A stretch of 64,000 bases of DNA. It comes from Maribellus luteus. GTDB lineage: Bacteria; Bacteroidota; Bacteroidia; Bacteroidales; Prolixibacteraceae. A program made the translations under genes and the position numbers. Below, one piece after another: positions 53,638-61,356 of this stretch. Where the stretch lies: positions 1 through 64,000 of the forward strand of contig NZ_QWGR01000014.1 in NCBI RefSeq assembly GCF_003576475.1. The letters run 5' to 3'. Each line of letters opens with the position of its first letter. The stretch's first letter is position 1. Under the pieces are notes generated by a model that was given only the letters and a program-made list of their open reading frames with translations, was not told the origin of the DNA and made no database searches.

Positions 53638-54288
53638 ATGAAGCGACTGGTCGCACCCTCCATCCTATCCGCAGATTTTAACCATTTGGGAAAAGACATT
53701 GAAATGATTAACCAAAGTGAAGCTGACTATATTCACTTTGATGTAATGGACGGCGTTTTTGTTCCCAATATTTCTTTTGGAATTCCAGTTATTGAACAGG
53801 TAAACCGTATTGCAGAAAAACCTCTCGATGTTCATTTGATGATCGTTAATCCGGATCATTTTATCGAGCCTTTTGTAAAGGCCGGAGCATCGATTGTTAC
53901 CGTTCATTACGAAGCCTGCAAGCATTTGCACCGCACGGTTCAGCTTATCAAGTCGTTTGGAGCAAGAGCCAGTGTTTGCTTAAATCCGCATACTCCGGTG
54001 GCTGTTTTGGAAGACATCATTCAGGACCTGGACATGGTGTTGCTGATGTCGGTAAATCCCGGCTTTGGAGGGCAAAAATTTATCGAAAATACCTATAAAA
54101 AGGTAAGACAGTTAAGAGAGCTGATTGATTCGGTAAACCCGGATTGCCTGATTGAAGTGGATGGCGGAGTTAATTTTGAAACAGGAGCCAGGCTGTTCGA
54201 AGCAGGTGCCAATGTTCTGGTAGCCGGAAGCTTTGTTTTTGGTGCTGAAAATCCGGCAGAGATAATTTCAGGATTGAAGCAACTTTGA
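53638..54288 (+). CDS. rpe: Ribulose-phosphate 3-epimerase
   Basis: 216 residues, TIM barrel. VAPSILSADFNHLGKDIEMIN (Ser/Asp), YIHFDVMDGVFVPNISFG with metal His/Asp, LDVHLMIVNPDHFIEPF, VTVHYEAC, LLMSVNPGFGGQKFI and EVDGGVNFETGARLFEAGA complete the active site. Interconverts ribulose-5-P and xylulose-5-P. Links to the xylose pathway in this window, though not in the same operon. Convergent overlap of 21 nt with the next gene. Confidence 0.96.
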   Translation: MKRLVAPSILSADFNHLGKDIEMINQSEADYIHFDVMDGVFVPNISFGIPVIEQVNRIAEKPLDVHLMIVNPDHFIEPFVKAGASIVTVHYEACKHLHRTVQLIKSFGARASVCLNPHTPVAVLEDIIQDLDMVLLMSVNPGFGGQKFIENTYKKVRQLRELIDSVNPDCLIEVDGGVNFETGARLFEAGANVLVAGSFVFGAENPAEIISGLKQL

Positions 54289-54534
54289 TTTTTGCTCCAC
54301 CTGAACACATTCATCAATGTTTTTCTGAATAATGTATTTGGGCAGATCGCGTAACTGGCAATCTGCCGAACATTCTCCGCAGTTGTGGGTGTGAATGCTG
54401 GTCGGATTAACGGGGCCCTTTTGAGGTTGAGCCTTGGCTTTTTTCTTTTTGATGCCCAGTTTCTTAGCCATTTTCAGAGTGGCAATGGTAACTGCCGAAC
54501 CAATAATCATGTATGTAATAACTTCCTGTAGCAT
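54268..54534 (-). CDS. FeoB-associated Cys-rich membrane protein
   Basis: 88 residues. One N-terminal membrane segment (EVITYMIIGSAVTIATLKMAKKLG), basic cytoplasmic stretch (KKKKAKAQPQKG), then a Cys-containing segment HNCGECSADCQLRDLP with the CxxCxxxC arrangement of FeoB-associated Cys-rich (FeoC-like) proteins. The gene follows feoB by 3 nt and likely assists Fe(II) uptake. Its 3' end overlaps rpe by 21 nt. Confidence 0.8.
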   Translation of the reverse strand: MLQEVITYMIIGSAVTIATLKMAKKLGIKKKKAKAQPQKGPVNPTSIHTHNCGECSADCQLRDLPKYIIQKNIDECVQVEQKSKLLQS

Positions 54535-54537
54535 GGT

Positions 54538-57003
54538 TTAAACAATCATGTTTCCGACATTATACACTATAAACGCAGCAACCCATGCAAGGGTTGTAGT
54601 ATATATAACAGAAAATGCAGCCCATTTCCAGGAACCGGACTCATTTTTGATGGCGGCAACCACGCCGATGCAAGGGAAATAGATCAGGATAAATATGAGG
54701 AAAGCAAGCGCAACAGGGCCCGTAAAGGTTTTTTCTCCTTTGTGTTTGCTGGTCATGTGTACTTCGTCCTGAAGTTTTTTCTGAAGGCTTACGGTGGTTT
54801 CATCGCCTGAAGTCTGGTACAAAACACCCATGGTACTTACCACGATTTCTTTGGCGGGAAGTCCGGCGAGCAGAGATATACTCATTTTCCAGTCGAATCC
54901 CAGCGGACTCATTACCGGCTCAATAACTTTCCCAACTCTGCCCAGGTAAGAATTGATCAGCCGGTCGGTTTCCTGTTCTTGTTCAACGAGCAAAATTTGT
55001 TCTTCTTTTGACGATTCGCTTAGCTGGTCGTTTTGTTCGATGTGACTGATTTTTTCTGCAAAAAGAGCTGTATTCTTTGATTCACGGGGGAAGTATTCCA
55101 GCGCCCAGATAATGATTACACCCAGCAGGATAATTGTTCCGATTTTTCGCAGGTAATGCTGGGTCTTGTCCCACATGTGATAAATTACATTCCGAAGTGT
55201 TGGCATCCGGTAGGTGGGGAGTTCCATTACAAAAGGTGTCTCTTTGTTTTTGAAAACCGTTTTGTTTAGTATCTGTGCTGTCAAAAAAGCAAACACAATT
55301 CCCACCGCATAAATTCCAATCAGTATCAAAGCCTGGTATTTCGAGAAGAACGCAGAGATAACTAAGATATAAACGGGTAAACGCGCACTGCACGACATAA
55401 ACGGAATGATCAGCATTGTTAAAATGCGGTCGCCCCGGTTACGCATCGAGCGGGTGGCCAGAATAGCCGGTACATTGCAGCCAAATCCCATTATCATGGG
55501 GATAAACGATCGTCCGTGCAGCCCGAAACGGTGCATAATATTGTCCATAATAAAGGCGGCGCGGGACATGTATCCTGATCCTTCAAGCAGTGAAATAAAG
55601 AAGAACAGGATGAGAATATTGGGCAAGAACACCAAAACGCTTCCGGTTCCACTAATAATGCCGTCGACCAAAAGATCTTTCAGCATTCCGTCGGGGATAA
55701 TATTGGAGGCAAAAGTGCCCAGTTTTGATACTCCTAAATCAATCCAGTCCATTGGGTAAGCGCCCACTGTAAAAGTTGTCCAGAACATCAGAAACAACAG
55801 GGCCGTGAAAATCGGAAATCCCAGGTAGCGATGTGTCAGTAAACCATCGATTTTTTCCGAGCGTGTTTTTTCTCCTTCAATCGGGTTGCTGTAGGTTTCT
55901 TTTAGTGCCCCGGTAATAAAACTGTACTTGGCATTGGTAATAACGGTTTCACTGTCGTCGTTTTCGAGCAATTCTATTTTGGCTATTTCCTTGTCGGTAA
56001 TCTCGCGTATTTCCTTGTAATTCGCATAGTCCGACAGCAATTCCAAAATTTGCTTGTCTTTTTCGATTAGCTTAATGGCAATAAAGCGGGAAGAGATTTT
56101 GTCGGTAATCGGTTTCGTTTCCTTTACCTTCAACCTTATCTTCTGAATGGATTTCTCCAGTTCTTTTCCGTAATTGATGTGTACGTGACGCGAAGTTTTG
56201 TCTTTGCCCTCAAAAACATCGATTACCTTGTCTACAATGGCATCAATTCCTTTTCCTTTCGAGCTGATCGTTGGAATGATGGGGATTCCTACCAAACGAG
56301 CCAGGCGCTCCTGGTCCAACTCCAGTTTATTTTTCTCCATTTCATCAAACATGTTTAGCGCAATAATGGTACGCAAGTCCATGTCGATCAATTGGGTGGT
56401 AAGGAACAGACTCCGTTCGAGGTTGGTTGAGTCCAGTACATTGATAACAATATCGGGTGTTTGTTCGTAGATAAACTTTCGAACAAAAATTTCCTCGGTC
56501 GAATAGGCAGTTAAACTGTATGTTCCCGGAAGATCATAAAAATTAAAGGTGTATCCTTTGGCTTTGAACGTTGCTTTGTGGATACCAACGGTAACTCCGC
56601 TGTAGTTACCTACTTTTTCTTTTGATCCGGAAATAAAATTGAAAAGCGTTGTTTTGCCACAGTTGGGGTTGCCAACCAGCGCAATATTGATGGTGCGGGT
56701 ACGCTCCGATTGATTGATCAGCTCAATGTTGCGATCAATCGTACCTTCAAAGTTGTCTTCTGCCTCCAGGTTAAATTCCTGAAGGGGGACAACTTCGATC
56801 AGTTCCGCTTCCGATTTCCGGAGCGATACATTGTAATTTAGTATTTTAAATTCAATCGGGCCATTGAAGGGTGAGTCCTTAATCACTCTGACTTCTTTCC
56901 CGCGAATAAATCCCATTTCAGAGATTCGTTTCCTGAAAGATCCATGGCCTAATATTTTGGTGATTATTACCGGTTCGTTATGTTTTACATCACTCAGCTT
57001 CAC
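54538..57003 (-). CDS. feoB: FeoA-FeoB fusion ferrous iron transporter
   Basis: 821 residues. The N-terminal ~72 residues are a FeoA-like SH3 domain (MKLSDVKHNEPVIITKILGH, KRISEMGFIRGKEVRVIKDSP). A G-domain follows: G1 GNPNCGKT at 111-118, FYDLPGTYSLTAYS (G3), NMFDE (G4-like). Then the GDI-like helical domain and the Gate membrane part (LPNILILFFFISLLEGSGYMSRAAFIMD, MIMGFGCNVPAI, LLAGLPAKEIVVSTMGVLY). GTP-dependent Fe(II) import across the inner membrane. The fusion is the standard Bacteroidota form. Confidence 0.95.
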   Translation of the reverse strand: MKLSDVKHNEPVIITKILGHGSFRKRISEMGFIRGKEVRVIKDSPFNGPIEFKILNYNVSLRKSEAELIEVVPLQEFNLEAEDNFEGTIDRNIELINQSERTRTINIALVGNPNCGKTTLFNFISGSKEKVGNYSGVTVGIHKATFKAKGYTFNFYDLPGTYSLTAYSTEEIFVRKFIYEQTPDIVINVLDSTNLERSLFLTTQLIDMDLRTIIALNMFDEMEKNKLELDQERLARLVGIPIIPTISSKGKGIDAIVDKVIDVFEGKDKTSRHVHINYGKELEKSIQKIRLKVKETKPITDKISSRFIAIKLIEKDKQILELLSDYANYKEIREITDKEIAKIELLENDDSETVITNAKYSFITGALKETYSNPIEGEKTRSEKIDGLLTHRYLGFPIFTALLFLMFWTTFTVGAYPMDWIDLGVSKLGTFASNIIPDGMLKDLLVDGIISGTGSVLVFLPNILILFFFISLLEGSGYMSRAAFIMDNIMHRFGLHGRSFIPMIMGFGCNVPAILATRSMRNRGDRILTMLIIPFMSCSARLPVYILVISAFFSKYQALILIGIYAVGIVFAFLTAQILNKTVFKNKETPFVMELPTYRMPTLRNVIYHMWDKTQHYLRKIGTIILLGVIIIWALEYFPRESKNTALFAEKISHIEQNDQLSESSKEEQILLVEQEQETDRLINSYLGRVGKVIEPVMSPLGFDWKMSISLLAGLPAKEIVVSTMGVLYQTSGDETTVSLQKKLQDEVHMTSKHKGEKTFTGPVALAFLIFILIYFPCIGVVAAIKNESGSWKWAAFSVIYTTTLAWVAAFIVYNVGNMIV

Positions 57004-57053
57004 GTTTCCCTCGCCTTCCTATTCTTGATTTAAATTAAATAAAAATAAGCGAA

Positions 57054-57094
57054 CAAAGATATTCAATTTGTTATCATTTAAAATAAAATAACAA
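57054..57094 (-). promoter_or_regulatory. feoB promoter with inverted repeat (possible iron operator)
   Basis: Minus strand TATCTTTG (57054-57061) as -7, and TTTA (57079-57082) as weak -33. A TTGTTAT-N13-ATAACAA inverted repeat (57068-57094) covers the -33 zone. Position suits a Fur- or DtxR-type repressor; the sequence does not match the classic Fur box closely, so the regulator is open. Confidence 0.4.
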
Positions 57095-57122
57095 TGTTCT
57101 TCACATAGTAAGTTCAAGTAGT

Positions 57123-57130
57123 TACTTTTG
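57123..57130 (+). promoter_or_regulatory. -7 element before the unknown gene at 57149
   Basis: TACTTTTG fits TAnnTTTG and is only 18 nt before ATG 57149, giving a very short leader. A purine-rich AAGGAGAGACAGGAC stretch just before the ATG looks like a real Shine-Dalgarno, uncommon in this genome. Confidence 0.45.
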
Positions 57131-57148
57131 TTCAAGGAGAGACAGGAC

Positions 57149-57901
57149 ATGGAGGAAGATAAATTTTATCAAAACATTCAGAAAGCACTCGAGGATTTGC
57201 CTGAGAACTACAGTATTCTGGAGGAGCGCATCGATATTGAGGTTCAGATGAAATACTTTGAATACGCAAAATCGAACCGGGAGAAAATGGATGCCAAGGG
57301 ATGTTTTGAACAGCGCGAGGAGCTTTTTGAAGAAAATACAGGGGAGGACCGGAAAAAGGAAATACTTACTTCGATTGCCGTTTACGATGACGTGAAAGCT
57401 TATCGTACACTTGAGAAATTTGTGGCAGAATCGGAGGGCGAGTTAAAACAATGGGCGATACTGGCTTTGCAGGAAAGTAGAATGTTGCTGCAAAGTTCGT
57501 TGCTCGACGAACAACAGTTTTTTATTTCAACCGGCCTGGGTGGAAAAGGGAAGAAGCTAAGGTATTTTGTGGTTTTTATTAACCGGAATACAGAAGAACT
57601 ACTTTCAGCAACACAACAAAAACTGTTAAAAGACGAGCTCGTTTTCGAGTTGAACAAGCACGAAGGCATTTTTGAGTCGATGGATTTTATGGAAGGTTTT
57701 TCATCGGGGTTGGTGATGCTTCCCCTAACGGTAGAAATCCGGTCGGTATTTCAGAATGTAATCGAAGAGTGCAATCAATACGGTGGATTTTTGCAGGAAG
57801 ATATGATCATTACCAACGTAAAAGTGTTGTCGCGGGGGGAAATTATTCAATTATTACATCAAAAAAAGAACGAAAATAAAGATGAACTGGAAGAAAAATA
57901 A
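57149..57901 (+). CDS. Conserved-looking protein of unknown function
   Basis: 250 residues from ATG 57149 (a TTG at 57128 would lie within the -7 box). No family recognised. N-terminal half helical and acidic with a run of Glu/Lys (QREELFEENTGEDRKKEILTSIAVYDD), and mid-protein ATPase-unlike FVAESEGELKQWAILALQESRML. A mixed alpha/beta C-terminal half holds FISTGLGGKGKKLRYFVVFINR and an acidic KNENKDELEEK tail. No signal peptide or membrane segment. It overlaps the thiamine-binding gene by 20 nt, so translation is probably coupled and function shared. Confidence 0.65.
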   Translation: MEEDKFYQNIQKALEDLPENYSILEERIDIEVQMKYFEYAKSNREKMDAKGCFEQREELFEENTGEDRKKEILTSIAVYDDVKAYRTLEKFVAESEGELKQWAILALQESRMLLQSSLLDEQQFFISTGLGGKGKKLRYFVVFINRNTEELLSATQQKLLKDELVFELNKHEGIFESMDFMEGFSSGLVMLPLTVEIRSVFQNVIEECNQYGGFLQEDMIITNVKVLSRGEIIQLLHQKKNENKDELEEK

Positions 57902-58184
57902 AATTAATGTGGCCATTCAGGTCTTGCCTGAAGCCGATGGGAAAATAAAATATTCGTTGGTTGATGAAGCCATCAAGGCAATTGCCGATTCTGGACTTAG
58001 ATACCAGGTTTGCCCATTTGAAACGGTGGTAGAGTGTGATTATGAGCAGCTTCCTGTTTTGCTGGAAACCGTTCATCAAGCCTGTGCCAGCGCCGGAACC
58101 GAGAAGATGTTGACCAATTTGAAAGTGCAGGTTAATTTCTCGAACAACGTTACAATTGAAGATAAAATGGAAAAATACATTTAA
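57882..58184 (+). CDS. Thiamine-binding-like protein (MTH1187/YqgV family)
   Basis: 100 residues, ferredoxin-like fold. INVAIQVLPEADGKIKYSLVDEAIKAIADSGLRYQVCPFETVVECDYEQL and TEKMLTNLKVQVNF match the MTH1187/UPF0045 family, which binds thiamine or related small molecules. The ATG at 57882 falls inside the previous gene (20-nt overlap). No thiamine enzyme is adjacent. Family call fair, ligand unproven here. Confidence 0.8.
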   Translation: MNWKKNKINVAIQVLPEADGKIKYSLVDEAIKAIADSGLRYQVCPFETVVECDYEQLPVLLETVHQACASAGTEKMLTNLKVQVNFSNNVTIEDKMEKYI

Positions 58185-58197
58185 TTTTTCCTGAGAG

Positions 58198-58228
58198 TTT
58201 CGATTTTTACAAATTAGTTATATATTTG
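58198..58228 (+). promoter_or_regulatory. tRNA-Arg promoter
   Basis: TTTC (58198-58201), 19-nt spacer, TATATTTG (58221-58228): a strong -7 box and a one-mismatch -33 box, 26 nt before the tRNA. Confidence 0.6.
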
Positions 58229-58254
58229 CACCGCTTTTAAGGCAAAACGCCAAC

Positions 58255-58327
58255 GGCCCCGTAGCTTAATGGATAGAGCATCTGACTACGGATCAGAAGG
58301 TTGGGGGTTCGAGTCTCTCCGGGGTCA
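58255..58327 (+). tRNA. tRNA-Arg, anticodon ACG
   Basis: 73 nt, full cloverleaf: acceptor GGCCCCG/CGGGGTC (one G-U), D arm, anticodon stem TCTGA/TCAGA with loop CTACGGA giving anticodon ACG (58288-58290; A34 becomes inosine), T arm with TTCGAGT. Discriminator A; CCA is not encoded. The antisense strand of its 3' half carries the last codons of the neighbouring recombinase, so this tRNA is a probable integration site. Confidence 0.95.
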
Positions 58328-59894
58328 CCCAAGCGGGGATTTTATCATTTTTGATAGAATCCCCCTTTTTTTGTCCATTCAAAACCCTTGCTAATTCAGG
58401 GATTGGTGAAAAAAAAGTATTAATCCTGGGGGTTCGAACCAGGTCAAATTCACGGTTATAGTAGATTCCTTCCGGAAACAACAAATTCTGAAAAACCTTT
58501 TTACTGTTTAAATCACCGGAATCCCACAAAAGAAAGGGATTCCTGCATATTTTCACAGCAAAATCTATCACCTTTTTGAGGTTCGAACTGTATCCTCCTG
58601 TCTTGCTGAGTTCTTGCTCAATTTCGAAACATTCCTTTTCATATTTCGGCCTGAATTTTCCATACAGGCTTCGGTCTATTTCGCCAATAACAAAACGTTC
58701 TTCAATGGCATTCAATTTTTTTCTTGTCTCTGTCAGTTTAGTTTTTAATGATGTCGCATTCTCCATCTGGGATTTAAAAAACACCGCCATCTGTTCTTCC
58801 AATTGCACCTTAATAATATCAACCTCTTCTTTCCCAATCTGAAAAGTCTTTAAAACATTCCGAAACAAATCATGCATTCCTTTGGCGCTTCGGTTGACTT
58901 TGCAACCTTTGGTCCTGCATTTGTAATAATATATTCCTTTTTTTTTCGCCAGATAACCTGTCATTGTCTGGCCACATTTGTCACATTTAGTAAATACCTT
59001 CAAAGGCAGGTTTTCATTATCCTTATCATGGACAAACCCGTGATTTCTCTTTTCCTGTCGTATATCGTGAACGGCCAGAAACAGTTCTTTTGAAATTAAG
59101 GACTCATGTCTGCCTTCTATTACCTGCCCTGGAAGCATCTTGCTGGTAATAAGACCGCAGTAAAAGGGATTTAAGAACAACGTATTCAACCGTTTTTCAG
59201 ATATATCAACTCCCATCCGTTTTAATCGCTTGGAAATTTCAACATTGGGCAAGTGATTATATGCTTTCCATTCAAAGGCTTTTTTAAGAATTTTTCCTTC
59301 TTCATTAACAACCAGTTTGCGTTCGGTTGCTCTCCCTTTATTTAAATCCTTGTATCCGCGTGGGGCAGCCCATACCCAATATCCTTTTGTTAATAACTCG
59401 CGCATGCCCGTAACCACCTTATCCCGCCTCAATTCATTATCCATCTGTCCAAACAGGAATAATATTTTTTGCTGAAATGAACCGGAAGGCGTTGTGGGGT
59501 CAAGTTCCTGTGTGGTTGCCAGGGTAATAACGCCGTACTTTTTCAGCAAATCATCGGCAATTGAAGCTCCGGCAATACCAGAACGGGAAAAACGTTCATA
59601 GGAGTAAACAATCACATAGTTGACATTCTTCGACCGCTTCACGAAGGTTAACATCCGGTTAAACTCTTTGCGGTCGTCTGTCTTGGCCGATTCATATGTT
59701 CCCCCAAAATAACCGACCACATTCAATCCCCTCTTGTTGGCATATAATTCACAATATCTTTTTTGTGACTCTAAACTGGTATTGTCTTCCTGATCTGCCG
59801 ATGATACACGGGTATAAATTACTGCATTATTCCCTTTCTGGAATTGTCTTGGTGCCAGTGGCGCAAATTGTTTAAAAAGGCTTAAATCACTCAT
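58293..59894 (-). CDS. Large serine recombinase at a tRNA integration site
   Basis: 533 residues from ATG 59894 (TTG at 59942 would add 16). N-terminal resolvase domain: NNAVIYTRVSSADQEDNTSLESQ with the catalytic Ser in RVSS, VIVYSYERFSRSG with paired Arg. Then a recombinase domain (GMRELLTKGYWVWAAPRGYKD), a zinc ribbon (TKCDKCGQTMTGYL, YYKCRTKGCK) and a coiled coil (~370-450). Its stop codon lies in the anticodon stem of tRNA-Arg: the last ~11 residues (VTPERLEPPTF) come from the antisense of the tRNA 3' half. Probably integrates the mobile element to the right. Confidence 0.9.
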   Translation of the reverse strand: MSDLSLFKQFAPLAPRQFQKGNNAVIYTRVSSADQEDNTSLESQKRYCELYANKRGLNVVGYFGGTYESAKTDDRKEFNRMLTFVKRSKNVNYVIVYSYERFSRSGIAGASIADDLLKKYGVITLATTQELDPTTPSGSFQQKILFLFGQMDNELRRDKVVTGMRELLTKGYWVWAAPRGYKDLNKGRATERKLVVNEEGKILKKAFEWKAYNHLPNVEISKRLKRMGVDISEKRLNTLFLNPFYCGLITSKMLPGQVIEGRHESLISKELFLAVHDIRQEKRNHGFVHDKDNENLPLKVFTKCDKCGQTMTGYLAKKKGIYYYKCRTKGCKVNRSAKGMHDLFRNVLKTFQIGKEEVDIIKVQLEEQMAVFFKSQMENATSLKTKLTETRKKLNAIEERFVIGEIDRSLYGKFRPKYEKECFEIEQELSKTGGYSSNLKKVIDFAVKICRNPFLLWDSGDLNSKKVFQNLLFPEGIYYNREFDLVRTPRINTFFSPIPELARVLNGQKKGDSIKNDKIPAWVTPERLEPPTF

Positions 59895-59949
59895 GAACGA
59901 CAAAGTGTTTCTTTTAAAATTAGTATGAAGACAATTTAGCAAAAAATAT

Positions 59950-60144
59950 TTAGACCTGATTATTTTCCAAAATAAAGGCTTTCAAAATCAAGAGGGCAAC
60001 AGTTTCTGTATTCTTAATTAGTTTCTCATAATCTTCAGATGACAAATCCTTGTACTTTGGGATACACCGGATTTTTTCCAAAGGCAATCGCTCCTTAACC
60101 CTTTCGGTTGCTTCTTCAATATTTCTGTTTTGTTCTTCCTGCAT
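59950..60144 (-). CDS. Small hypothetical protein of the integrated element
   Basis: 64 residues, highly charged helical (MQEEQNRNIEEATERVKERL, then YKDLSSEDYEKLIKNTETVALLILKAFI). No family recognised. Lies 55 nt upstream of the recombinase in the same direction, where recombination directionality or accessory factors often sit. No clear Shine-Dalgarno. It may be real; size and charge do not prove it. Confidence 0.45.
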   Translation of the reverse strand: MQEEQNRNIEEATERVKERLPLEKIRCIPKYKDLSSEDYEKLIKNTETVALLILKAFILENNQV

Positions 60145-60467
60145 AGGTTAATAAGGCTGGAAACCGGAAATGCTAGGTCTAATTTCCGCCACTTCCAACA
60201 AACCTATTAAAAACCTTAACGTGTTGACAAATAATGGATAATGTGTCTTGCAACGTCTCTGTTTGTCTGTGCTGTTGTTCTCAGAAATCGAAGACTGACC
60301 AAAAAAGGAACCCAAAAGGTTGAGCGAAATCCCATTGGATATAAGACTTGTGACAAAGAATAGTTTAAGGAAGTCCGCCGGTTTTTTGTGCTTTAATTTG
60401 ATTGAAAACCCTGGAGGGCTTGTCTTTCAAAATAAAGGTAACATTGTGGCGGGTTTGATTGCTTATT
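60145..60467. other. Intergenic segment between the small ORF and the IS element
   Basis: No supported gene. Reading frames here are short and overlap the IS left-end repeats. Part of the recombinase element or disrupted by the IS insertion. Confidence 0.5.
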
Positions 60468-60478
60468 TGGAAACGCCA

Positions 60479-60543
60479 GTCAAATTGACCACCCCACGCC
60501 AATTTAAATTGACCATCGACGCCGGAGCAAATTGACCACCGAC
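60479..60543. repeat. IS21 left terminal repeats (three copies)
   Basis: Three ~22-nt units sharing AAATTGACCA, in the orientation pointing inward from the left end. Confidence 0.7.
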
Positions 60544-60603
60544 CATTTTCAACAAAAAAGAGAACGTTTTTCTTCTGTCAGATTACAACAAATTTACTGT
60601 TTT

Positions 60604-61341
60604 TTATTCACTATAAATGTTTCGTTTTTTTCTCATCGATTCACCCATCAGCTCAATCCTGTGCGATTGATGTATTAAACGGTCGAGTATGGCATCGGCA
60701 ATCGTTTTCTCCCCGATTATTTCATACCACTTACTAACGGGCAGCTGTGATGTTACAAGCATTGAGCCTTTATTGTGCCTGTCTTCAATTAACTCTAACA
60801 GTGCTATCCGGTTTTGGCTATCTAAGGGTTGCAGGCCAAAGTCGTCAAGTATTACCAACTGGTGCCTGGCCATTTTTGCAAGTTCCTTGAGATAAGATCC
60901 ATCGGCTTTTGCCATTTTTAGTTTAGAAAACAGCTTGGTTGTATTAAAGTACAAAACCCTGTATCCCTCGATACAGGCCTGATACCCTAAGGCTGTTGCA
61001 ATATAGCTTTTGCCGGCACCGGTGCTGCCCGATATTAATACATTCTCGTTCTTATTAATAAAATCGCATTCAGCCAGTCTTAACAGTTTTGTCCGATCGA
61101 TATTTCTTGTATGTTCGTACACCACGTTTTCAATGGTTGCCTTATAATGGAACCTCGCATTTTTTATCAATCGCTCTATCTTTCGGTTGTTGCGATCGTC
61201 CCACTCGGCATCTGTTATCATCGATACAAACTGGTCGATGGTGTAATCATCGGTTTTACCTGTTTCGACAGCTGTTTTAAAAGCCCCATGCATACCATGG
61301 AGCTTCATCTGTTTCATTCGTGTTAATGTTACTTCGTTCAT
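60604..61341 (-). CDS. istB: IstB-type transposition helper ATPase
   Basis: 245 residues, AAA+ family. Walker A GSTGAGKS at 105-112, Walker B LVILDDFGL near 160, and the arginine-rich C-terminal AILDRLIHQSHRIEL. Starts 15 nt after istA. It forms filaments on DNA and activates the IstA transposase at the target. Intact. Confidence 0.95.
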   Translation of the reverse strand: MNEVTLTRMKQMKLHGMHGAFKTAVETGKTDDYTIDQFVSMITDAEWDDRNNRKIERLIKNARFHYKATIENVVYEHTRNIDRTKLLRLAECDFINKNENVLISGSTGAGKSYIATALGYQACIEGYRVLYFNTTKLFSKLKMAKADGSYLKELAKMARHQLVILDDFGLQPLDSQNRIALLELIEDRHNKGSMLVTSQLPVSKWYEIIGEKTIADAILDRLIHQSHRIELMGESMRKKRNIYSE

Positions 61342-61356
61342 TGTTCTTTTACTTTA

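Noticed and set aside
58428-58445. TGGGGGTTCGA near 58430 repeats the tRNA T-arm, suggesting a duplicated attachment site
   Set aside because: It lies in frame within the recombinase C-terminal region, whose antisense reads a conserved-looking LVRTPRIN stretch; an 11-nt match without the rest of the tRNA end is better explained by chance or coding constraint.
60320-60535. 71-residue plus-strand ORF across the IS left end
   Set aside because: Its last part is the terminal-repeat DNA of the IS; it joins unrelated sequence and has no family signal.
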